This document shows positions 1 through 5,069 of a stretch of DNA of 5,069 bases, in pieces (positions within the stretch are counted from its first letter, which is position 1; every line of letters starts with the position of its first letter). The stretch covers positions 1,572-6,640 of the forward strand of contig QHRC01000001.1 in the NCBI GenBank assembly GCA_003219995.1, written 5' to 3'. This stretch comes from Verrucomicrobiota bacterium. GTDB taxonomy: Bacteria > Verrucomicrobiota > Verrucomicrobiia > Chthoniobacterales > UBA10450. The position numbers and the translations under genes were made by a program. The notes under the pieces were generated by a model. It ran no database searches and was not told the origin of the DNA. It saw only the letters and a program-made list of their open reading frames with translations.

Positions 1-176
1 ACTAACAAAGCGGAGGCAGCTGAATTGCGGCGGTCGGAATAAAAGCGGTAAACTCCAAAACCGACGATGGCGAGCAAGGCGATCAAAAGGACTGCGGCTA
101 TTTCAACTTTAAATCGCTCCCAGAAGACGCGCGTTTCCAGGGCTGCATCTCGGGAAGGAGGCGGGAGCGTCGGCAT
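1..176 (-). CDS. N-terminal part of a membrane-anchored YfgM/TPR-like protein (truncated by window edge)
   Basis: Reading the minus strand from an ATG at 176, the frame stays open to the window edge and gives 58 residues. The N-terminus is a short cytoplasmic stretch (MPTLPPPSRDAALETRVFWE), followed by a basic turn and one hydrophobic segment at about residues 25-44, then a basic YRFYSDRR stretch. The order FW-x-RFK, membrane helix, YR.Y..RR resembles the start of YfgM-like tetratricopeptide proteins. These have one membrane helix and a periplasmic TPR region, and in Proteobacteria they associate with the SecYEG translocon. The TPR part lies outside the window, so the family call is an inference from the N-terminus alone. 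No clear Shine-Dalgarno sequence precedes the ATG. The gene diverges from the plus-strand DUF3072 gene across about 155 bp in which I see no other gene. A generic single-pass membrane protein is the alternative. Confidence 0.6.
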   Translation of the reverse strand, partial: MPTLPPPSRDAALETRVFWERFKVEIAAVLLIALLAIVGFGVYRFYSDRRNSAASALL

Positions 177-331
177 GATTCGATGTCGATCTTACACTCG
201 GCGACCGAAACCGCGCGAGCGTCGTCTTATGCCACGCGAAGGTTTTTCGCGCAAGCGCGGCAAGCTCGACGGACTCGTCCTGTGGCGAGCGCGGCAAGGC
301 CGTCCACGGCTGCGGCAACGATGTTTATTTG

Positions 332-547
332 ATGACTCCCGACGAACCAACGCCTGCGATGCAGAACCCAGAGAAAGATCCGGAAGAGTGGACTACCGGC
401 GAAGAACCCATGACCGGCCCGCAGCGATCTTATCTGCAAACACTTTGCCGCGAGGCCGGCGAGGATTTTGACGAGACACTAACGAAAGCGGCCGCCTCGA
501 GAAAGATCGAAGAACTGCAGGCAAAAACCGGGCGCGGCAAGAAATAG
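332..547 (+). CDS. DUF3072 domain-containing small protein
   Basis: This is a 71-residue acidic/basic soluble protein with no membrane segment. The conserved DUF3072 signature fills its second half: PMTGPQRSYLQTL at residues 26-38, then CREAGEDFDETLTKAAAS to about residue 56, ending in the IEELQAKTGRG motif. The N-terminal NPEKDPEEW stretch (residues 12-20) is also typical of longer family members. The function of the family is not known; the helical, SAP-like layout is only suggestive of nucleic-acid or protein binding. I chose the ATG at 332 over the TTG just before it (329), because the two are adjacent and ATG is the stronger start. No good ribosome binding site is visible. It precedes the YetF-like gene by 65 bp on the same strand and may be co-transcribed with it, though the functions suggest no link. 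Confidence 0.82.
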   Translation: MTPDEPTPAMQNPEKDPEEWTTGEEPMTGPQRSYLQTLCREAGEDFDETLTKAAASRKIEELQAKTGRGKK

Positions 548-612
548 AATTTTGGCAGAGCAAGCTCGACATACGCTCGCCAAAGTCCTTTCCGGCGATA
601 AAATTTTCAGAT

Positions 613-1119
613 ATGAATGCATTCTGGAATTTTATCGGGCCATTGCTTGGTTTGGGCGCAGAACCGCGGGATTTGACTTTTATTCAAATTTCGCTGCGCG
701 GTGTGGTCGTATTTATTGCCACGCTGATTATGGTTCGGCTGGGCCATAAACGGTCGCTCTCCCGAAAGACCGCTTTCGACGCGGTGTTGCTGGTCATTCT
801 GGCATCAGTGCTTTCACGCGCCATCAACGGCAGCGCGGCGTTTTTCGCCACGCTTGGTGGCGGGCTCGTCCTCGTGCTCCTGCATCGCCTTCTCGCTTTC
901 ATTGCATTTCACTCGCATTCGTTCGGCTGCCTGATCAAGGGTCTGCCGGAGGTAATTATCGAAGATGGCGATTTCGTTTTGGGAACTATGCGACGTAACC
1001 ATATCTCAACGCACGATGTCGAAGAGGACATGCGCCTGACTTTGCGCGACGACGATGTCTCCAAAGTAAAGAAGGGCCGGGTCGAGCGCAGCGGCGATAT
1101 CAGCTTCATCAAGAAATAA
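613..1119 (+). CDS. YetF-like DUF421 membrane protein
   Basis: This 168-residue protein has three hydrophobic segments, at about residues 25-43, 56-70 and 77-99, followed by a soluble C-terminal YetF domain (about 105-168). The family pattern is easy to follow. It includes RLGHKRSLSRKTAFDAVLLVI (written here as RLGHKRS then TAFDAVLLVI), SRAING at 69-74, KGLPEVIIEDG at 109-119, MRRNHIS at 126-132, and the closing VERSGDISFIKK. Known DUF421/YetF proteins are cytoplasmic-membrane proteins whose C-terminal domain forms a small alpha/beta fold. YetF homologues in Bacillus spores are linked to germinant-receptor and stress phenotypes, but the function here is unknown. Length is normal for a short family member and the frame is intact. 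The ATG at 613 is the only start that keeps the full first helix; a weak purine stretch lies upstream. It ends next to a palindromic element at 1120-1174. Confidence 0.85.
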   Translation: MNAFWNFIGPLLGLGAEPRDLTFIQISLRGVVVFIATLIMVRLGHKRSLSRKTAFDAVLLVILASVLSRAINGSAAFFATLGGGLVLVLLHRLLAFIAFHSHSFGCLIKGLPEVIIEDGDFVLGTMRRNHISTHDVEEDMRLTLRDDDVSKVKKGRVERSGDISFIKK

Positions 1120-1174
1120 TTGTAGGCATCTGTGTCAGACGCCGCTCTTGGCGTTTCGCAGAAACGCGCTACAA
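1120..1174. repeat. 55-bp palindromic REP/MITE-like element
   Basis: The element begins TTGTAG (1120-1125) and ends CTACAA (1169-1174), which are exact inverted termini. Inside is a perfect 7-bp hairpin, GCGTTTC (1151-1157) with loop GCA and GAAACGC (1161-1167). A competing inverted repeat, ACGCC/GGCGT, overlaps it around 1139-1154. It lies just after the YetF-like stop codon and before the aminotransferase start. There is no T-run after the hairpin, so it is not a standard intrinsic terminator. The TGTAG terminus is shared with the palindrome inside rnpB (4391-4422). That it belongs to a dispersed repeat family is an inference. Confidence 0.5.
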
Positions 1175-1203
1175 AATTCGGGTTTCGCGATTAACGTTCG
1201 TAC

Positions 1204-2277
1204 GTGCAGCAACACGATAAGCTTTTCATTCCCGGCCCTGTCGAGGTTTCCCCAAAAACGCTGGCCGCATTTTCTCGCCCAATGATCGGACACCGCGGCG
1301 AAGATTTTAAGAATCTTTACCGCGATATCCATCCGAAGTTGAAAACATTGTTCGGAACGAAGCAGCCTGTTTTTCTTTCCACCTCATCGGCTTGGGGCGT
1401 GATGGAAGCGTCAATCCGCAATCTCGTGACCAAACGCGTGCTTTGCTGCATGTGCGGGGCGTTCTCCGATAAATGGCTCGACGTCGCGAAGCGTTGCGGC
1501 AAGGAAGCCGAGGCGCTGCAGGTCGAATGGGGAAAACACATCGATCATAAAGATGTCGATCTTGCGCTCGCATCGGGAAAGTTCGACACCGTCACCTTGG
1601 TTCACAACGAGACTTCGACCGGCGTGATGAATCCGTTGCCGGAAATTTGCTGCGTTCTCGCAAAATATCCCGACGTCGTTCTCGTCGTCGATACGGTTTC
1701 ATCTTGTGCCGGAGTTAGGATTGACACGGATGCGCTCGGCATCGACGTCATATTGACCGGTGCGCAAAAAGCGCTCGCCCTCCCACCCGGCTTTTCGGTC
1801 TTTTCTGTTTCCGAAAAAGCATTCGCCCGCACTGAAAAAATTTCGAACCGCGGTTTCTATTTCGATTTTCTCGAATTCAAAAAACAACAAGGCGAATGGA
1901 TGACGCCGAGCACACCGAGCATCGGCCACATCTTCGCCTTGCAATCGAAGCTCGACGAAATCTTCGAGGAAGGCCTAAAGAACCGGTACGAGCGTCACGC
2001 GCGCACCAACGCAATCGTCCACGATTGGGTCCGCCGCGCCGGGTTCGACTTCTTCGCCGAAGAAGGTTTCCGCTCAAAAACCCTCACCTGCGTGAAAAAC
2101 AACAAAGACATTGACGTTTTGGAATTCGCACGAAAACTGCGCGAAAAACATCGCCTCGTCATCGACCCCGGCTATGGCAAAATTCGAGGCAAAACATTCC
2201 GCCTCTCAAACATGGGCGACGAGACCGAATCAACGGTTTCCCATTTGCTCGCCTGTCTTGATGACTGCATTGGTTAA
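1204..2277 (+). CDS. Class V aminotransferase (alanine-glyoxylate / serine-pyruvate type)
   Basis: This is a complete 357-residue PLP enzyme of aminotransferase fold type I, class V. The N-terminal LFIPGPVEVSP (residues 7-17) and the IGHRGEDF motif (28-35) are typical of the alanine-glyoxylate/serine-pyruvate branch. FLSTSSAWGVMEA (57-69) binds the cofactor phosphate. HNETSTG (134-140) leads to VVDTVSS (161-167), whose D163 should contact the PLP pyridine nitrogen. GAQKAL (186-191) carries K189, the Schiff-base lysine. TPSTPS (234-239) and TFRLSNMGD (331-339) follow, and R333 is the expected carboxylate-binding arginine. The enzyme transfers an amino group between an amino acid and a 2-oxo acid in the cytoplasm. 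The exact substrate (glyoxylate, pyruvate, phosphohydroxypyruvate-like) cannot be told from sequence alone. The start is GTG at 1204: an in-frame TAA at 1192-1194 leaves no other start that keeps the N-terminal motif. No clear ribosome binding site is seen. Confidence 0.92.
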   Translation: MQQHDKLFIPGPVEVSPKTLAAFSRPMIGHRGEDFKNLYRDIHPKLKTLFGTKQPVFLSTSSAWGVMEASIRNLVTKRVLCCMCGAFSDKWLDVAKRCGKEAEALQVEWGKHIDHKDVDLALASGKFDTVTLVHNETSTGVMNPLPEICCVLAKYPDVVLVVDTVSSCAGVRIDTDALGIDVILTGAQKALALPPGFSVFSVSEKAFARTEKISNRGFYFDFLEFKKQQGEWMTPSTPSIGHIFALQSKLDEIFEEGLKNRYERHARTNAIVHDWVRRAGFDFFAEEGFRSKTLTCVKNNKDIDVLEFARKLREKHRLVIDPGYGKIRGKTFRLSNMGDETESTVSHLLACLDDCIG

Positions 2278-2291
2278 TTGACACAATAACA

Positions 2292-3457
2292 ATGCCTCTT
2301 GTTGATATCTGGAAAGCAACTCCGCAACAGCTGGAAACCAAAACCGTCCAGCAACTTCTCGGCTTTGCAGGGGACGGCCGTCTCCGTGACGAGAACGAAA
2401 CGTCACGCGAATTTCGGAACTTTTTACGCCATGTGCCATCAGATCTGCTCGCGAGCTTCGCAAACCAGTGTCTGAATGACAGCTTTCCGCAAAGCGGGTT
2501 GGCCTTACAAAACGTTATCAACTAAATCGGGCCGACGGCTTGCGTTTAATATTCAGGAGGGGCGATACCGTGGGAGTCATGGTGCAGTTGGATTTGATGG
2601 ATTGTGGTCAACCGAAGATAAGCGTACGATTTTGATCGAGGTTAAGACAACCGATGCTTATCGCCTTAGTTTGGAAACGACTGCAAACTATCGAAAGCAA
2701 CTGATCGAGACGGAAAACTTATCCGAGGAAACATCGTCGATTCTCTACATTGTCGGTCGATCCGACACCGGAGACTTAGAAGCTCAAGTACGAGGATCGC
2801 GACACGCATGGGACGTTCGAATTATTAGCGTCGACGCATTGTTGCGTTTGCTCAAAGTCAAAGAGGAATTAGAGGATCCTGCAACAATCGATAGGATTCG
2901 CGATATTCTTACGCCGCATGAATTTACGCGCGTTGACGGAATTATTGACTTGGTCTTTACCGCAGCAAAAGAAATCAAAGAAGAAGACATCGAGCCGGAA
3001 GAAGCGGAAGTTCAAACCAGTACGGGGGAAAAAATTCACACCCGTAAATTATCGGGACGCTTGCGTAGCACGCTTACAAGAACATCTCGGTGAAATTCTA
3101 GTTAAGGAGACATCTGCGGTTTTTGCGAATCCTGATAAAACCGTGGACACTCTATGCGCGATTTCAAAGGAACATGCCCGACATGGACGAATCGGTTATT
3201 GGTTTGCGTTTCATCCTTCGCAGAAAGAAAGGCTCTCAGCTTACCCAAACGCTTTCGTAGCGTTTGGCTGCGGTTCAGCAGATCAAATCTTGGTCTTTCC
3301 GCTTGAACAATTTATCAAATGGCTGCCACATCTGGGCAAGACCGAGAAGGACAATCGATTCTACTGGCAAGTGATATTACACAAGGCCGGTGACAAATTC
3401 ACTTTAGAAACTAAAGCAGAATTCGAAAGCATCGACGTATCCCAGCACGTGATCTGA
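2292..3457 (+). pseudogene. PD-(D/E)XK restriction-endonuclease-like protein, split by two frameshifts
   Basis: Three overlapping frames join into one coherent protein of about 387 residues. The first part (MPLVDIWKATPQQL...LALQNVIN) ends at a TAA at 2523-2525. Dropping the T at 2523 gives NKSGRRLAFNIQEGRYRG and restores the next frame. That frame runs to the G5A6 run at 3024-3034, where removing one base gives TGKKFTPVNYRDAC and leads to the stop at 3455-3457. In the rebuilt protein GFDGLW (D102) is followed by ILIEVKTTDAY (E116, K118), the D...ExK pattern of the PD-(D/E)XK nuclease superfamily. RGSRHAWDVRIISVDALLRL and WFAFHPSQKE are further conserved-looking blocks. A charged linker (EEDIEPEEAEVQ) separates the nuclease half from the C-terminal half. 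It follows the aminotransferase by only 14 bp, but its visibly higher AT content suggests later acquisition. Both shifts have the same sign, so decay and indel errors are both possible. Its DNA target and any partner are unknown. Confidence 0.72.
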
Positions 3458-3478
3458 CATGCTGTCGCGAATAAAAGC

Positions 3479-3510
3479 GAAGGGCGCCTTCGTTTCCGAA
3501 AGCGCCGTCG
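3479..3510. terminator. Degenerate copy of the rnpB terminator hairpin between convergent genes
   Basis: The inner hairpin survives: GGCGC...GCGCC, with the inner TTTCG/CGAAG arm and GAAA loop on the minus strand. The outer base pairs of the intact copy are lost because the arm now reads GTCG in place of CTTC. On the minus strand a T-rich GCTTTTATTCG follows; on the plus strand GTATTT follows. It sits exactly between the stop of the plus-strand nuclease gene (3457) and the stop of the minus-strand ORF (3551). It may act as a weak bidirectional terminator. Strength is an inference. Confidence 0.45.
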
Positions 3511-3540
3511 TATTTGGATAGCGGTAAGCCGAATTCTGTC
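3479..3540 (-). repeat. Second copy of the rnpB 3' end plus terminator (putative att-like direct repeat)
   Basis: Bases 3479-3506 match 4253-4280 without a mismatch (28 of 28). Bases 3521-3540 match 4296-4315 (20 of 20), which is the conserved GGTAAGCCGAATTCTGTC end of RNase P RNA read on the opposite strand. The stretch between (3507-3520) has diverged. It keeps GATAGC at 3517-3522 in place of GATGGC, a change that would still pair with the P1 5' strand through a G-U wobble. There is no upstream rnpB body next to this copy. It is therefore a fragment, in direct orientation to the full gene, with the DUF4160 cassette between the two copies. Confidence 0.85.
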
Positions 3541-3550
3541 GGAGGACTTA

Positions 3551-3718
3551 TCAAAAGTCGATCGAGCCGCGGAACTCTTTACTCCGTTCGCGCGCGATTC
3601 TTTCTTTGGCTCTGGCATGTAGATTTCGCGCGATCTTGCTCATTTCTGCCGCCGTGAATCCGTAGCGATTGCGCGTGCTCGGCTCTCTCGGCAAGCCAAC
3701 AAGAAATCTGCCTCTCAT
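3551..3718 (-). CDS. Small basic hypothetical protein downstream of DUF2442
   Basis: This is a 55-residue reading frame that I do not recognise. It starts at an ATG (3718) only one base past the DUF2442 TAG stop (TAGCATG). It begins MRGRFLVGLPREPSTRNRYG and continues with a helix-like, highly charged stretch, FTAAEMSKIARNLHARAKER, ending in SKEFRGSIDF. There is no membrane segment and no recognisable catalytic motif. The tight junction with DUF2442 suggests translation from the same mRNA, and the residue mix looks protein-like rather than random. It could instead be the displaced C-terminal end of a longer protein, or a chance frame, since the same frame stays open upstream through the DUF2442 region. 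It is the last reading frame of the cassette before the repeat copy at 3479-3540. Confidence 0.4.
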   Translation of the reverse strand: MRGRFLVGLPREPSTRNRYGFTAAEMSKIARNLHARAKERIARERSKEFRGSIDF

Positions 3719-3719
3719 G

Positions 3720-3950
<231 letters not shown>

Positions 3951-3964
<14 letters not shown>

Positions 3965-4190
3965 GATAGTGACGATAAGCTTCGAACAAGAAATCGCAAT
4001 TTTGCTCAACCAAACGGCGGATATCGTTCGCTTCGGCTGAAGAAAATCCATAGTTGAACGCGACAGAAATTGGGCGCAGCCAGAATTTCACTTCGAAATC
4101 TTCTCGCGCGATATGGATGTGCGGTGGTTCGTTCGATTCGCGACTGTAAAAGTGAAAACGATACGGTCCGATTCGCAGGACTGTCGGCAT
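3951..4190 (-). CDS. DUF4160 domain-containing protein (toxin-antitoxin-like pair member)
   Basis: This intact 79-residue protein matches DUF4160 along its full length. It starts MPTVLRIGPYRFHFYS, followed by EPPHIHI (21-27), the histidine-rich block that defines the family. Then come the FEVKFWLRPISVAFNYGFS strand-helix core and an acidic helix (AEANDIRRLVEQNCDFLFEA). I chose the ATG at 4190 over the one at 4220 because the family begins at MPT-x-LRIG and an AGGA lies about nine bases before it. The gene opens the minus-strand cassette, about 60 bp after the rnpB terminator, and overlaps the DUF2442 gene by 14 bp (ATCATGGCAATCGCTGA). DUF4160/DUF2442 pairs recur in many bacteria and look like toxin-antitoxin modules. 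Which partner would be toxic is not known, and no biochemical role can be read from the sequence. Confidence 0.87.
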
Positions 4191-4243
4191 CGCCGTATCC
4201 TGCGACAACTCGGTTGGCACATCAATCCGAGATTGCCTCGGTT

Positions 4244-4284
4244 AACAAAAGAGAAGGGCGCCTTCGTTTCCGAAAGCGCCCTTC
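4244..4284 (-). terminator. Rho-independent terminator of rnpB
   Basis: On the minus strand GAAGGGCGC pairs perfectly with GCGCCCTTC. An inner TTTCG/CGAAG extension (one G-U pair) closes on a GAAA tetraloop, making a stem of about 14 bp. TCTTTTGTT follows directly. The stem begins about five bases after the expected 3' end of RNase P RNA. This is a textbook intrinsic terminator and separates rnpB from the DUF4160 cassette. Confidence 0.88.
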
Positions 4285-4315
4285 ATATGTAGATGGCGGT
4301 AAGCCGAATTCTGTC
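4253..4315 (-). repeat. rnpB 3' end and terminator, first copy of the direct repeat
   Basis: This is the copy attached to the full rnpB gene. It pairs with the fragment at 3479-3540: 28 of 28 bases at the terminator end and 20 of 20 at the RNase P 3' end, with a diverged centre one base longer here. The two copies are direct repeats about 775 bp apart, start to start, and bracket 712 bp that hold DUF4160, DUF2442 and the small ORF. Confidence 0.85.
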
Positions 4316-4722
4316 CCACAGCTCTTTGCGAGCAAAGAAGCTGGGCGATGATCATTTATCTCAATCCCGCTTGCGCGGGACGCCCGAGAACCGCGATCGG
4401 CGGTCATAGACCGCCGCTACAGTTTTCGTGATGCGACGAACCCGAGGATCAACGGACCGGCTGTCCTCCCTCTGTTTTGTCTTGCACCGCATGGGGTTTT
4501 TCCTGCCTCGCGAATTACTCCACGAGCGGTGAGCTCTTACCTCGCCTTTTCACCCTTGCCTGCACTTCTTTCAAAGAACCGGCGGTGTCTTTTCTGTGAC
4601 ACTTTCCGTCACCGCAATTTTACAACTGCGGCGCCCGCGTTTTTTACGCGGCATGCTGCCGTATGGTGTTCGGACTTTCCTCCAGCGAATCCTGCGATTC
4701 ACCAGCGATCATCTGCCATCGG
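4290..4722 (-). ncRNA. rnpB: RNase P RNA, bacterial type A
   Basis: This is the catalytic RNA of RNase P, which with the RnpA protein trims the 5' leader from tRNA precursors. On the minus strand the conserved blocks appear in order. GAGGAAAGTCCG (P4 5' side) lies near 4672-4683. GTGTCACAGAAAAGACACCGCC and AAGGGTGAAAAGGCG follow, then GGTAAGAGCTCACCGC, AAAAACCCC...GGTGCAAGAC, ATAAATGATCATC and finally GACAGAATTCGGCTTACC. P1 pairs 4715-4720 with 4292-4297 (GATGGC/GCCATC). P2 pairs 4707-4713 with 4347-4353 (GATGATC/GATCATC), both perfect. P18 is a 6-bp stem with a GCAA tetraloop (4365-4380), and a P19-like hairpin (CTTTG-CTCG-CAAAG) follows. All core elements seem present, so the gene is probably functional, despite an extra palindrome at 4391-4422. 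A possible -10 (TAAGTT) lies about ten bases upstream of the 5' end. Ends are estimated from P1 and may be off by several bases. Confidence 0.95.
4391..4422. repeat. REP-like palindrome inside rnpB
   Basis: On the minus strand CTGTAG is followed by CGGCGGTC, loop TAT, and GACCGCCG, a perfect 8-bp hairpin, and then ATCGCGG. It lies just before the P18 stem-loop, where standard type A RNAs have only a short joining strand. The CTGTAG start resembles the TTGTAG terminus of the element at 1120-1174. It probably forms an extra helix on the RNA surface. Exact limits are uncertain because the target sequence cannot be reconstructed. Confidence 0.55.
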
Positions 4723-4763
4723 CGCCTAACTTAGCACAATCAGGAACGAGAGAAAGCAGGTGC

Positions 4764-5051
4764 TTATGGGTCTTGGCTCTCTTGCGTTCGGGCGCGCGAT
4801 TGTTCTGTCACGTCACGGGCGCGATCGAGCGCGCGCTTCATGTAATTGTATTTTGACGCCTGGCCGCGCGGCGCCGGCGCTAACGGTGCGGGCGTGGGCT
4901 TCACTCCGATTGCTTGCGTGGCAACGGGTTGGGCTGTGGTCGGGGGCGTTTCGTCCTGCTTCTGGCGGAGAAAGACAAACGTCACGCCGGCGACCAGCAG
5001 AAAGATAATAAAACCACGCATTCTCTGTTTTCGGAGCAATTGGCGAGCCAT
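4764..5051 (-). CDS. Small single-pass membrane protein, unknown function
   Basis: This is a 95-residue protein that I cannot assign to a named family. It has a basic N-terminus (MARQLLRKQRMRG), one hydrophobic segment at about residues 13-28 (FIIFLLVAGVTFVFL) and then a Pro/Ala/Thr-rich linker (about 34-63). A charged C-terminal helix follows (SKYNYMKRALDRARDVTEQS, then RARTQESQDP). By the positive-inside rule the C-terminal part should face the periplasm. Starts at TTG 5060, ATG 5051 and ATG 5021 are all open. I prefer 5051, which has GGA a few bases upstream; 5021 would still leave the membrane helix intact. It lies on the same strand as rnpB and its stop is about 40 bp before the RNA's 5' end, so the rnpB promoter must overlap its end or the two are co-transcribed. 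Confidence 0.62.
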   Translation of the reverse strand: MARQLLRKQRMRGFIIFLLVAGVTFVFLRQKQDETPPTTAQPVATQAIGVKPTPAPLAPAPRGQASKYNYMKRALDRARDVTEQSRARTQESQDP

Positions 5052-5069
5052 TCGTTCCAATCGAAAACA

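Noticed and set aside
67..471. A 134-codon open frame on the plus strand
   Set aside because: It is rich in Arg and low-complexity shadow composition, matches no family, and overlaps both the minus-strand membrane protein start and the DUF3072 gene, which have clear signatures.
2516..2530. Programmed +1 frameshift at a stop codon, as in prfB
   Set aside because: There is no Shine-Dalgarno-like stimulator a few bases upstream and no slippery CTT-type codon before the stop; a second shift in the same gene makes simple indels more likely.
3024..3034. Programmed slippage on the G5A6 run
   Set aside because: The shift needed is +1 (or -2), while A-run slippage in bacteria usually gives -1 in insertion-sequence and dnaX-type genes; no stimulatory hairpin is obvious just downstream. 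Not fully excluded.
4365..4422. CRISPR-like or tRNA-like hairpins
   Set aside because: The stems belong to P18 of RNase P RNA and to the inserted palindrome; there are no regularly spaced repeats and no tRNA cloverleaf.
4529..4856. Two overlapping plus-strand open frames
   Set aside because: They lie antisense to rnpB and the small membrane protein gene and have no protein-like signature.

Overview
The window looks like part of a Verrucomicrobiota (soil-type) chromosome. This is inferred from several things: a YfgM-like membrane protein, a class V aminotransferase of the LFIPGPVEV type, DUF3072 and YetF-like genes, short TGTAG-type palindromic repeats, and a type A RNase P RNA. No single marker fixes the genus.

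Layout. On the left edge a minus-strand gene leaves the window (1-176). It is the N-terminus of a membrane-anchored, YfgM/TPR-like protein. Three plus-strand housekeeping-type genes follow: a DUF3072 protein (332-547), a YetF-like DUF421 membrane protein (613-1119) and an intact class V aminotransferase (1204-2277). A 55-bp palindromic element lies between the last two. Next comes a more AT-rich plus-strand gene (2292-3457) for a PD-(D/E)XK nuclease-like protein. It is split over three frames by two apparent single-base insertions.

The right third is on the minus strand. Read in transcription order it holds a small single-pass membrane protein (4764-5051), the complete RNase P RNA gene rnpB (about 4290-4722) and its intrinsic terminator (4244-4284). 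After these comes a compact cassette: DUF4160 (3951-4190), an overlapping DUF2442 gene with a frameshift (3720-3964), and a 55-residue unknown ORF (3551-3718). The cassette ends in a second copy of the last ~62 bp of the rnpB/terminator region (3479-3540).

The main novelty candidate is this arrangement. A toxin-antitoxin-like DUF4160/DUF2442 cassette of about 0.7 kb is bracketed by direct repeats of the rnpB 3' end, as expected for insertion at the 3' end of a structural RNA gene. rnpB also carries a REP-like palindrome within its P18-side region. Three apparent single-base indels fall only in the accessory genes between 2.5 and 3.9 kb, so either those genes are decaying or the assembly has local indel errors.
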